Shown: piece by piece, positions 1 to 7,218 of the stretch
How positions within the stretch are numbered: the stretch's first letter is position 1
Layout: each line of letters starts with the position of its first letter
NCBI RefSeq assembly: GCF_028023875.1
Contig: NZ_JAQIPB010000014.1
Span: 48,975-112,974, forward strand
Direction: 5' to 3'
Origin: Xenophilus arseniciresistens
GTDB lineage: Bacteria > Pseudomonadota > Gammaproteobacteria > Burkholderiales > Burkholderiaceae_C
DNA: 64,000 bases
The notes under the pieces: generated by a model
What the model was told of the DNA's origin: nothing
Database searches by the model: none
The model's input: only the letters and a program-made list of their open reading frames with translations
Program-made: the position numbers and the translations under genes

Positions 1-587
1 GCCAGCGTGGACAGGCTTTCGGGCAGCAGCTCCAGCGCGCCGTTGAGGATGGCTGCATTGAGGATGCGCTTGTCCATCGCGGCCTCATCCACCGCGGGGC
101 GGCTTGGCGCCGGAGCCGTGGAGCCGGCCGACGGCAGATCGGCGGGCACCGGCACGGGCAAGGCGGCGCTGGCTGCGGCGCCGGCCAGCGGCGGCACCGG
201 AGCGTCCACGGGTGCCTGGGCCAGCGCTTCGGCTGCGTCGTCCATGGCCTGCGCCTCGCGGCCGTCGAGCTTCAGCGCGTCGCGCAGTTCGCGCAGGAAC
301 TGGCGCTCGGCCTCGCTCTGGCCGCCGTCGGCATCGCACACGCAAACGGCCATCTCGTAGGCCAGGTGGCGCGCGCCCTCGTCCTGCAGCGAAGCGGCCA
401 CGCTGGCCAGCGTCTGGCGCTTGAGCAGAACGTCCTGATACAGCGAGGGCAGATGGATGTCCCCGGCCTGGGCCAGGCTTTCGGCGATGCGCCTGACTTC
501 CTCGCGCTCCCGGTCATGCTTGCTGCCGTCGGCAAAAGCGGCCATCAGGCAGAGCGTGACGATGCTGCGGCTGTCCTGGGGATTCAT
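1..587 (-). CDS. TerB-like tellurite-resistance family protein, partial (C-terminus outside window)
   Basis: The reverse strand is open from an ATG at 587 to the window edge, so about 195 N-terminal residues are visible and the stop lies outside. The first ~110 residues form an acidic, helical block with the composition of TerB/DUF533-like domains (an early AFADGSKHDREREE stretch, later CDADGGQSEAERQF; both look like the acidic repeat pair of the TerB fold). An Ala/Pro-rich linker follows, and then what looks like the start of a second conserved region. Family members are of unknown biochemical role; the tellurite link is by name only. An AGGAAAGG stretch lies about 13 bases before the start. 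The gene is divergent from creB. Assignment to TerB is by recognition of pattern and is moderately sure; that this is a real gene is fairly sure. Confidence 0.6.
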   Translation of the reverse strand, partial: MNPQDSRSIVTLCLMAAFADGSKHDREREEVRRIAESLAQAGDIHLPSLYQDVLLKRQTLASVAASLQDEGARHLAYEMAVCVCDADGGQSEAERQFLRELRDALKLDGREAQAMDDAAEALAQAPVDAPVPPLAGAAASAALPVPVPADLPSAGSTAPAPSRPAVDEAAMDKRILNAAILNGALELLPESLSTL

Positions 588-714
588 GTCTAAGAGACCT
601 TTCCTGAATGTTTTGGGTGAATTGGCGGCGATATGAACCCCTGTTGGGCTGCGATGCCGCACAAAGGTTCCATCTCGGTCGGCCGGGGCGTACGGCCCGC
701 TACCATCGACCACC

Positions 715-1479
715 ATGTCTTCCAAGCCTCGCATCCTGATCGTCGAAGATGAATCAGGCATTGCCGACACCTTGCAGTACGTGCTGCGCAGCGACGGGTT
801 CACGCCCGTGTGGTGCGAGACGGCCGAAGCGGCCCTGCAAAGCTTCAGGCAGGAGCTGCCCGCGCTGGCCATCCTGGACGTGGGCCTGCCCGACATGAAC
901 GGCTTCGAGCTGTTCAAGCAACTGCAGGCCCACCTGCGCGAGCGCGCCCTGCCCGAGGTGCCCATGGTCTTCCTCACGGCCCGCAGCGACGAGATCGACC
1001 GCGTGGTGGGCCTGGAACTGGGCGCCGACGATTACATCGCCAAACCTTTTTCACCGCGCGAGCTGGTGGCGCGCGTGCGCACCATCCTGCGGCGCAGCCA
1101 GCGCGCGGGCATCTCCGCGCCGGCCGCAGCGCCGCCCACGGTTTCGGTTTCGGCTGCGCCCGCGGCTGTTATGCCGCCGCTGCCCTTCGTGGTGGACCAC
1201 GAGCGCATGCTGATCCGCTACTACGGCCAGCCGCTGGAGCTCTCGCGCTACGAATACGGCCTGCTGCGCCTGCTGGTGCAGCGGCCCGGGCGCGTGTTCA
1301 CACGCGACGAACTGCTCAGCCAGGTCTGGGACGACGCGAGCGAGAGCTTCGATCGCACGGTGGACGCGCACATCAAGACCTTGCGCGCCAAGCTGCGCGC
1401 GGTGGCGCCCGAAGTGGAACCCATCCGCACGCTGCGCGGCACGGGCTATGCGCTGCATGAAGACCTGCCCGCCCGCTGA
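715..1479 (+). CDS. creB: Two-component response regulator CreB
   Basis: OmpR/PhoB-type response regulator of 254 residues. The N-terminal receiver domain (about 1-125) has the acidic pair near residues 11-12, the phospho-acceptor Asp55 in AILDVGLPD and the conserved Lys110 in the IAKPFSP motif. A Pro/Ala linker leads to a winged-helix DNA-binding domain (about 165-250) with the typical RTVDAHIKTLRAKL recognition region. It is followed 21 bases later by a CreC-type histidine kinase, and creD lies nearby, which fixes the identity as the CreBC system. CreB of E. coli and its BlrA homologue in Aeromonas bind TTCAC-N6-TTCAC; such a site is present at 7094-7109. The likely role is sensing cell-wall or metabolic stress. 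High confidence. Confidence 0.93.
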   Translation: MSSKPRILIVEDESGIADTLQYVLRSDGFTPVWCETAEAALQSFRQELPALAILDVGLPDMNGFELFKQLQAHLRERALPEVPMVFLTARSDEIDRVVGLELGADDYIAKPFSPRELVARVRTILRRSQRAGISAPAAAPPTVSVSAAPAAVMPPLPFVVDHERMLIRYYGQPLELSRYEYGLLRLLVQRPGRVFTRDELLSQVWDDASESFDRTVDAHIKTLRAKLRAVAPEVEPIRTLRGTGYALHEDLPAR

Positions 1480-1500
1480 GGCACAGGCCCGCGTGCCGCC

Positions 1501-2976
1501 GTGGGGGCCGCGTTGATCTCGCGCCGCACCCGCATCTTCATCGGCATCCTGCTGATCTATGCGGCGGGCATCGGCGCGCTGCTGTACAGCGTGATGCAGG
1601 ACATCGACCCGCGCTACCGCGAATCGGCCGAGGAGTCGCAGGTCGAAACCTCCCAGCTGCTGGCCAGCCTGATCGAGCAGGACGTGTTGGCCGGCGCCAT
1701 CAACGTGCAGCGCCTGGTGCCGCTGTTCCAGTCGGTCTACGGCCGCGAGTTCTCGGCCCAGATCTACAACCTGCACAAGCAGAAGGTGGAGCTGCGCGTG
1801 TACGTGACCGACCGCAACGGCCGCGTGCTTTTCGATTCCATGGGCCGCGCCATGGGCGCCGACTATTCGCAGTGGCGCGACGTGGCGCGCACGCTCGCGG
1901 GCCAGTACGGCGCGCGGGCCACGCGCGACGTGGAAAGCGACCCGCGCAGCTCGGTGCTCTACGTGGGCGCGCCCATCCGCTGGGCCGGCGAGATCGTGGG
2001 CGTGGTCAGCGTGGGCAAGCCGGTGCAGAGCTTCGGCCGCTTCGTCGAAGACGCGCGGGCGCGCACGCTGTGGGTGGGCATCGGCTCGGCAGTGGCGCTG
2101 CTGGTGTTCGCGATCATCGTCTCGGTGTGGCTGGTGCGGCCCTTCGGCCTGACGGCCGACTACATCCGCTGGCTGCGCACGCAGCGCGGCTTCCATCCGC
2201 TGCGCATGGCGCGCCAGGGCCTGACGATGCTGCGCAGTGCCGTGCATGAAATGCGCGATGCCGTCACGGGCCGCAACTACGTGGCCGACTACGTGCAGAC
2301 CTTCACCCACGAGATCAAGAGCCCGCTCTCGGCCATCCGCGGCGCGGCCGAGCTGCTGCAGGAAGAAGGCATGCCGGCGCAGGAGCGCGCGCGCTTCCTG
2401 GCCAACATCGAGCGCGAGACCTTGCGCGTGCAGCACATCGTGGACCGCATGATGGAGCTGACGGCGCTGGAGGCGCGCCGGGTGCTCGAGCGCGTGGCGG
2501 TGGTGCCGCTGCGTCCGCTGCTGGAAGAAGTGGCCGCCAGCGCGGGCGCCGCGGCGCGCCAGCGCCAGGTGCACGTGCGCCTTCAGCTGCGCGGCGACGC
2601 GGCCGTGGAAGGCGACCGCTTCTTGCTGCAGCAGGCCCTGTCCAACCTGCTGGCCAATGCCATCGACTTCTCGCCCGTGGGCGCAGAGGTGCTGCTCTCT
2701 CTGGAGCGCAGCTCACGCCAGGCGCGCATCGGCGTGCGCGACCACGGCCCCGGCATTCCCGACTATGCGCGCGACAAGGTCTTCCAGAAGTTCTATTCGC
2801 TGGCCCGCCCGCACAACCAGAAGAAGAGCACGGGCCTGGGCCTGGCCTTCGTGCAGGAGATCGCCACCCTGCACAGCGGCCGCATCGAGCTGGCCAACGC
2901 CGCAGGCGGTGGCGCGCTGGCCGTGCTCACGCTGCCGACCACGGCGCAACGCGTGGAACCCACACGCGATGAGTGA
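1501..2976 (+). CDS. creC: Sensor histidine kinase CreC
   Basis: Inner-membrane sensor kinase of 491 residues from a GTG start; a TTG four codons later is a possible alternative. There is a membrane segment near residues 10-30, a periplasmic sensor domain, and a second membrane segment near 190-215. The cytoplasmic part has the phospho-acceptor His270 in the THEIKSPLSAIRG H-box, the N-box around Asn386, the G1 motif DHGPGIPD and the G2 motif STGLGLAF. Length is close to that of E. coli CreC (474 residues). It sits directly after creB and converges on the penicillin-binding protein gene with a 22-base gap. It should phosphorylate CreB. No unusual residues seen. Confidence 0.92.
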   Translation: MGAALISRRTRIFIGILLIYAAGIGALLYSVMQDIDPRYRESAEESQVETSQLLASLIEQDVLAGAINVQRLVPLFQSVYGREFSAQIYNLHKQKVELRVYVTDRNGRVLFDSMGRAMGADYSQWRDVARTLAGQYGARATRDVESDPRSSVLYVGAPIRWAGEIVGVVSVGKPVQSFGRFVEDARARTLWVGIGSAVALLVFAIIVSVWLVRPFGLTADYIRWLRTQRGFHPLRMARQGLTMLRSAVHEMRDAVTGRNYVADYVQTFTHEIKSPLSAIRGAAELLQEEGMPAQERARFLANIERETLRVQHIVDRMMELTALEARRVLERVAVVPLRPLLEEVAASAGAAARQRQVHVRLQLRGDAAVEGDRFLLQQALSNLLANAIDFSPVGAEVLLSLERSSRQARIGVRDHGPGIPDYARDKVFQKFYSLARPHNQKKSTGLGLAFVQEIATLHSGRIELANAAGGGALAVLTLPTTAQRVEPTRDE

Positions 2977-2998
2977 ATGAAACGCCCAGGCGGCCGCG

Positions 2999-5455
2999 TC
3001 AGCGGAAGATGTCCAGGATCCGGTTGCGCTCGGGCGATGAAGGCGGCGGCGGGGCGCCCGGTGCCGGGCCCGCGCCATAGGCTTCGGCCGGCACGCTGCT
3101 GCCAAAGCCGGGCACCTGGCCGCCGGGCATCACGGGGTACAGGGGCGGGTACAGCGGGGCCTCTTCCACACCCAGCTGCTGCACACCGCCGCCATGCGCG
3201 TACTCGGCAAAGGTCCAGTCGCCGCCCGCGTCCAGCACGCCCTCGGGCGCCTTCAGCGCGGCCACGGGAACGCCCTTGAGCGCGCTTTGCATGTAGCGCG
3301 TCCACACCGGCAGGCTCAGACTGCCGCCGGTTTCGCCGCGCACGCCCAGCTGGCGCGGCGTGTCGTAGCCCATCCAGGCCACGGCCACGCGCGTGCTGGC
3401 AAAGCCGGCGAACCAGGCATCGTGCGAATCGTTGGTGGTGCCGGTCTTGCCGTACAGGTCGTCGCGGCGCAGCGCCGTGTACGCACGCCGCCCGGTGCCG
3501 TTCTTCACCACGCTGGCCAGCAGCGTGTCCATCACGAAGGCATTGCGCTCGGGGATCGCGCGCGGCATCTGGTCGAGCACCGGCGGCTTCCATTCCTCGA
3601 TCACCTGGTCGCGGTGGTCGGTCACGCGCGTGATCAGCAGCGGCGGCAGCTTCCAGCCACCGTTGGCGAAGACGGAATAGGCACTGGCCATCTGCAGCGG
3701 CGTGACGGCGCCTGCGCCCAGGGCCATCGGCAGGTAGGCCGGATGCTTCTCGGCCTCGAAGCCGAAGCGCGCGATCCATTCCTGCGCGTACTGCGTCCCG
3801 ATGGCATCCAGCACCCGGATGGTCACGAGGTTCTTCGACTTGGACAGTGCGTCGCGCAGGCTCATCGGGCCTTCATAGGTGCCGTCGTAGTTCTTGGGCT
3901 CCCAGGGCTGGCCGCCGGTGCTGCCGGCCTCGAACACCAGCGGCGCGTCGTTGACCACCGTCGTGGGCATGAAGCCCTTTTCCAGCGCCGCCGAATAGAT
4001 GAAGGGCTTGAAGGCCGAACCCGGCTGCCGCCAGGCCTGCGTGACGTGGTTGAACTTGTTCTTGTTGAAGTCGAAGCCGCCCACCAGCGCGCGCACGGCG
4101 CCGTCGCGCGGGTCCAGTGCCACCAGCGCGCCCTCCACCTCGGGCAGCTGGGCCACGGTCCAGGACGGCGTCTTGCCTTCGGTCTGCATCACGCGAATGA
4201 TGGAGCCGCGCCTGATCTGCAGGTTGGGCGGCGCCTTGGAAGCCAGCCCGCGCTGGGCCAGCTGCAGGCCACGGCCCGTGATCTCCACCGTCTCGCCATT
4301 GGCGCGCACGGCCCGCAGCTTCTTCGCGTCGGCCTGCAGCACCACCGCGGCCCGCAGGTCGCCGTTGTCGGGGTGGTCGCCCAGCGCGTCGTCCACCGCG
4401 GTGTCCAGGGCCTTCTCGTCCTGTGTGTCCTCGGGCAGGTTGACGAAGCCTTCGGGCCCGCGCCAGGGCTGGCGAAGCTCGTAGTCCATGATGCCTTCGC
4501 GCAGCGCGCCATAGGCTGCGCGCTGGTCGGCATCGGTCAGCGTGGTGTAGACCTTCAGGCCGCGGGTGTAGGCCTCGTCGCCGTACTGCGCCACCATCTG
4601 CTGGCGCACCATCTCGGCCACGAACTCGGCGCGCACGCGCTGCGGGTCGGCCGGGTCGCGCAGTCTCAAAGGCTCGGCACGGGCCGCGTCGGCTTCTTCG
4701 GCGCTGAGGTAGCCGGTCTCGTGCATGCGGTTGATCACGTACTGCTGGCGCGCCACGGCGCGACGAAGGTTGTTGACCGGGTTGTTGGTGCCGGGCGCCT
4801 TGGGCAGGCCGGCCAGCATGGCCGCTTCCGACACCGTCAACTGCTGCACCGGCTTGCCGAAGTAGGTCTGCGCCGCGGCCGCAAAGCCATAGGCGCGGTT
4901 GCCCAGGTAGATCTGGTTCAGGTAGATCTCCAGGATCTGGTCCTTGGTCAGCCGCTCTTCGAGCCTGTAGGCCAGCAGCACCTCGTTGAACTTGCGCGTG
5001 AGCGTGCGTTCGGAACTGAGGAACATGTTGCGCGCCACCTGCATGGTGATGGTGGAAGCGCCCTGGGCGCGGCCGCCCGACAGGTTGGCCACCAGGGCGC
5101 GCATCAGGCCCTTGCTGTCCACGCCGCCGTGCTGGTAGAAGCGCGCGTCCTCGGTGGCCAGCACGGCGTCCTTGAGCACCTTGGGCATCTGATCGATGGG
5201 CACGAGCTGCCGGCGCTCCTCGCCGAACTCGCCGATCAGCGAACCGTCGGCAGAGAACACGCGCAGCGGCAGCTTGGGCTTGTAGTCGGCCAGCGAAGAC
5301 ACGTCGGGCAACTGGCGCGAGACCAGCAGAAAGGCCACGCCGGCCGTCACCACGCCGGCCACGGCCAGGGCCAGCAGCCCGCCCAGGCCCCACAGCAGCA
5401 TGCGGCGGGTGCGCGGCGCGGCCGCCAGGGCCTGGATCCGAGAGAGAAAAGTCAT
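2999..5455 (-). CDS. mrcA: Penicillin-binding protein 1A (class A bifunctional transglycosylase/transpeptidase)
   Basis: Class A PBP of 818 residues that polymerises and cross-links peptidoglycan. An N-terminal membrane anchor (about 20-45) is followed by a GT51 glycosyltransferase domain with the catalytic Glu102 in ATEDARFYQHGG. The transpeptidase domain carries the nucleophile Ser480 in GSAFKPF, an SxN motif (SKSKN) and the KTGT box with Lys670. The ATG at 5455 has GAAGAA six bases upstream; the frame also opens at a TTG four codons earlier. It lies 27 bases downstream of creD and probably shares its transcript. This places a beta-lactam target inside the creBC-creD locus, an arrangement not found in E. 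coli. The C-terminus is Pro/Gly rich. Function very sure; the exact paralogue name less so. Confidence 0.92.
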   Translation of the reverse strand: MTFLSRIQALAAAPRTRRMLLWGLGGLLALAVAGVVTAGVAFLLVSRQLPDVSSLADYKPKLPLRVFSADGSLIGEFGEERRQLVPIDQMPKVLKDAVLATEDARFYQHGGVDSKGLMRALVANLSGGRAQGASTITMQVARNMFLSSERTLTRKFNEVLLAYRLEERLTKDQILEIYLNQIYLGNRAYGFAAAAQTYFGKPVQQLTVSEAAMLAGLPKAPGTNNPVNNLRRAVARQQYVINRMHETGYLSAEEADAARAEPLRLRDPADPQRVRAEFVAEMVRQQMVAQYGDEAYTRGLKVYTTLTDADQRAAYGALREGIMDYELRQPWRGPEGFVNLPEDTQDEKALDTAVDDALGDHPDNGDLRAAVVLQADAKKLRAVRANGETVEITGRGLQLAQRGLASKAPPNLQIRRGSIIRVMQTEGKTPSWTVAQLPEVEGALVALDPRDGAVRALVGGFDFNKNKFNHVTQAWRQPGSAFKPFIYSAALEKGFMPTTVVNDAPLVFEAGSTGGQPWEPKNYDGTYEGPMSLRDALSKSKNLVTIRVLDAIGTQYAQEWIARFGFEAEKHPAYLPMALGAGAVTPLQMASAYSVFANGGWKLPPLLITRVTDHRDQVIEEWKPPVLDQMPRAIPERNAFVMDTLLASVVKNGTGRRAYTALRRDDLYGKTGTTNDSHDAWFAGFASTRVAVAWMGYDTPRQLGVRGETGGSLSLPVWTRYMQSALKGVPVAALKAPEGVLDAGGDWTFAEYAHGGGVQQLGVEEAPLYPPLYPVMPGGQVPGFGSSVPAEAYGAGPAPGAPPPPSSPERNRILDIFR

Positions 5456-5482
5456 GTTGTTCTTCAAAAGTAAGCGCCGGCT

Positions 5483-6994
5483 TCAGCTTTTGACAGCGGG
5501 TGCGGCGGGGCGAATGCCCGGGCGATCGGAGCCATTGGACAGCGCATACCAGTCAACGTTCCGTGTCAGCAGCATCAGGGTGGCCAGCATGCCGAAGGTC
5601 AGCAGCGCGCCCAGCAGCAGGGCGTTGCTTTCCGAGGCCAGCAGGCCGTACAGCGCGGCATAGAGTACGCCCACGAAGGCGCCCAGTCCCAGGCCACGCC
5701 GCGCGCTGCCCAGCACCGCGCTGAAGTAGGCCATGAGCAGCAGCACGCTGGCGCAGGCGGACAGCGCATAGGCCTGCCAGAAGCTTAGCTTTTCAGACAG
5801 GGCCACCAGCAACAAAAAGAACAGCGCAATCGACAGCCCGACCAGCCCGTACTGCACCGGATGCAGGCGCAGCTGGCGAAACAGCTCGAACATGAAGCAG
5901 CCCAGCAGCACCAGGCCGATGATCAGCGCGCCGTACTTGGCGGCGCGGTGGCTCATCGTGTACACGTCCACCGGCTGGGCCAGCGAGACGGCGAAGGTGT
6001 CGATGCTGCCCGTGGATGCGCGCGCGGCTTCGGCGGCGCCGTAGTCCGCGGCCTGCATGGCCTGCGCTGTGGCGGCACTGGCCGCGCAGCCTACCGACCC
6101 ATCGCAGGCGGCTGCGGGCGAAAGCGCCGTCGGCGCCTCGGCCTTGAGGTGCCGTGCCAGCTGCGAGCGCGCATCGCTGGTCAGCGACGAGATCTGCCAG
6201 CGCGCATCAAAACCGCTGTCGGTGACCGTGCGCTCGCTGGCCAGAAAACGCCCGCCGAAGGCCGGATGCGGCCAGGGCGAGGTGAGGTGCGCCTGCGTGT
6301 CTTCGGCCAGCGGCACGATGTCCAGGCGGTTCTGGCCCACCAGCTGCAGCTTCATGTCGAAGCCCGGGCCGGCCTGCAGCGCCTTCAGCGCTTCAGGCGG
6401 CAGCGGCGCATGGATGCCCTGCCCGGGCACGCCCGGAATGCCGGGGCGGAACTTCAGCGTCAGGCCGCCCAGCGTGGCTTGCGGCATGCCGACGATGCCG
6501 CGCACATCGCTCAGCGACAGCGCCAGCATCGGCATGCCCATCTCCAGCCGCCCGCCCTTCTCGGTGGGCGCGGGCGGCTGCGTGGGGATCTGGAAGCGCC
6601 CGCTCAGGCGGCCGTCGAGCTTGTAGAACAGGACTTCGAAAATGCCGCGGTAGCGTGACTCCGGCAGCATCTGCCCTTCGATGCGCAACTGCTCGGGCAT
6701 CAGCAGGGTCTGGCGGCGCTTGTGCCGTGCCACCTGGCCGATGATTTCTCCTTCGCTGTTGCGCTGGTCCTCGACCCAGTGCTCCGTCCACGGCAGCAGC
6801 AGCAGCGGCCCGGTCAGCGTCTGCGCGCCGGCATGGGTGGCGGCCAGTTCCTGCACGGCCTCGTCGCGACTGCCGCGCCGCTCCGCCACCAGGCTGCCGA
6901 TCTCGCCCAGCGGAATGCACAGCAGCAGCATCAGCACGATCAGCGCGGCCACCTTGGCAAGCGCCGAATGGCGCAGGGTTTTGACGTTGAGCAT
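5483..6994 (-). CDS. creD: Inner membrane protein CreD (cell envelope integrity)
   Basis: CreD family protein of 503 residues. An N-terminal membrane helix (about 10-30) is followed by a large periplasmic region containing the family-typical GPLLLLPWTEHW segment. The C-terminal third is a run of membrane helices, from the YGALIIGLVLLG region to the end. The ATG at 6994 was chosen because AGGAAAG lies six bases upstream; the frame is open to 7087 but the extension has no family similarity. E. coli CreD has 450 residues and is the strongest CreBC-induced gene; its loss or overexpression alters colicin and beta-lactam responses. The putative CreB site at 7094-7109 is 100 bases upstream. Downstream is the PBP1A gene, 27 bases away. 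Confidence 0.92.
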   Translation of the reverse strand: MLNVKTLRHSALAKVAALIVLMLLLCIPLGEIGSLVAERRGSRDEAVQELAATHAGAQTLTGPLLLLPWTEHWVEDQRNSEGEIIGQVARHKRRQTLLMPEQLRIEGQMLPESRYRGIFEVLFYKLDGRLSGRFQIPTQPPAPTEKGGRLEMGMPMLALSLSDVRGIVGMPQATLGGLTLKFRPGIPGVPGQGIHAPLPPEALKALQAGPGFDMKLQLVGQNRLDIVPLAEDTQAHLTSPWPHPAFGGRFLASERTVTDSGFDARWQISSLTSDARSQLARHLKAEAPTALSPAAACDGSVGCAASAATAQAMQAADYGAAEAARASTGSIDTFAVSLAQPVDVYTMSHRAAKYGALIIGLVLLGCFMFELFRQLRLHPVQYGLVGLSIALFFLLLVALSEKLSFWQAYALSACASVLLLMAYFSAVLGSARRGLGLGAFVGVLYAALYGLLASESNALLLGALLTFGMLATLMLLTRNVDWYALSNGSDRPGIRPAAPAVKS

Positions 6995-7093
6995 CGTTCT
7001 TTCCTCTTCGGGTTGTGTCATGGCGTGGCCTGCATGGTCGACCGCACAGCCGAAGCAGCGATGAAGCCTGCGGGCGCGCCCGCGCACCAGGAC

Positions 7094-7109
7094 TTCACAC
7101 GGACTTCAC
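7094..7109. promoter_or_regulatory. Perfect cre tag (putative CreB-binding site)
   Basis: The sequence TTCACACGGACTTCAC fits TTCAC-N6-TTCAC, the direct repeat bound by E. coli CreB and by Aeromonas BlrA, with no mismatch. It is in the 224-base divergent region between creD (start 6994) and the VIT-domain gene (start 7219), and its reading direction is that of the VIT gene. Binding by this CreB is inferred from the match and the neighbouring creBC genes. Confidence 0.78.
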
Positions 7110-7218
7110 ACAGCGCCGTCGTGCGCAAGGCGGCTTCTTCTTTCCTTCCTCATGCCTTCTCTTGCGAAAAGGACAGTGGCGCTACCGACCACCACAACCA
7201 TCGGGAAGGAACACGACC

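Noticed and set aside
1051..2574. Long open frame antisense to creB/creC
   Set aside because: Same GC-bias effect; the plus strand carries clear receiver, winged-helix and kinase motifs in this region.
3194..5473. Very long open frame (about 760 codons) antisense to the PBP1A gene
   Set aside because: Its translation is rich in Ala, His, Gln, Val and Arg with no known motif; it results from strong GC bias of codon third positions in the PBP1A gene on the other strand.
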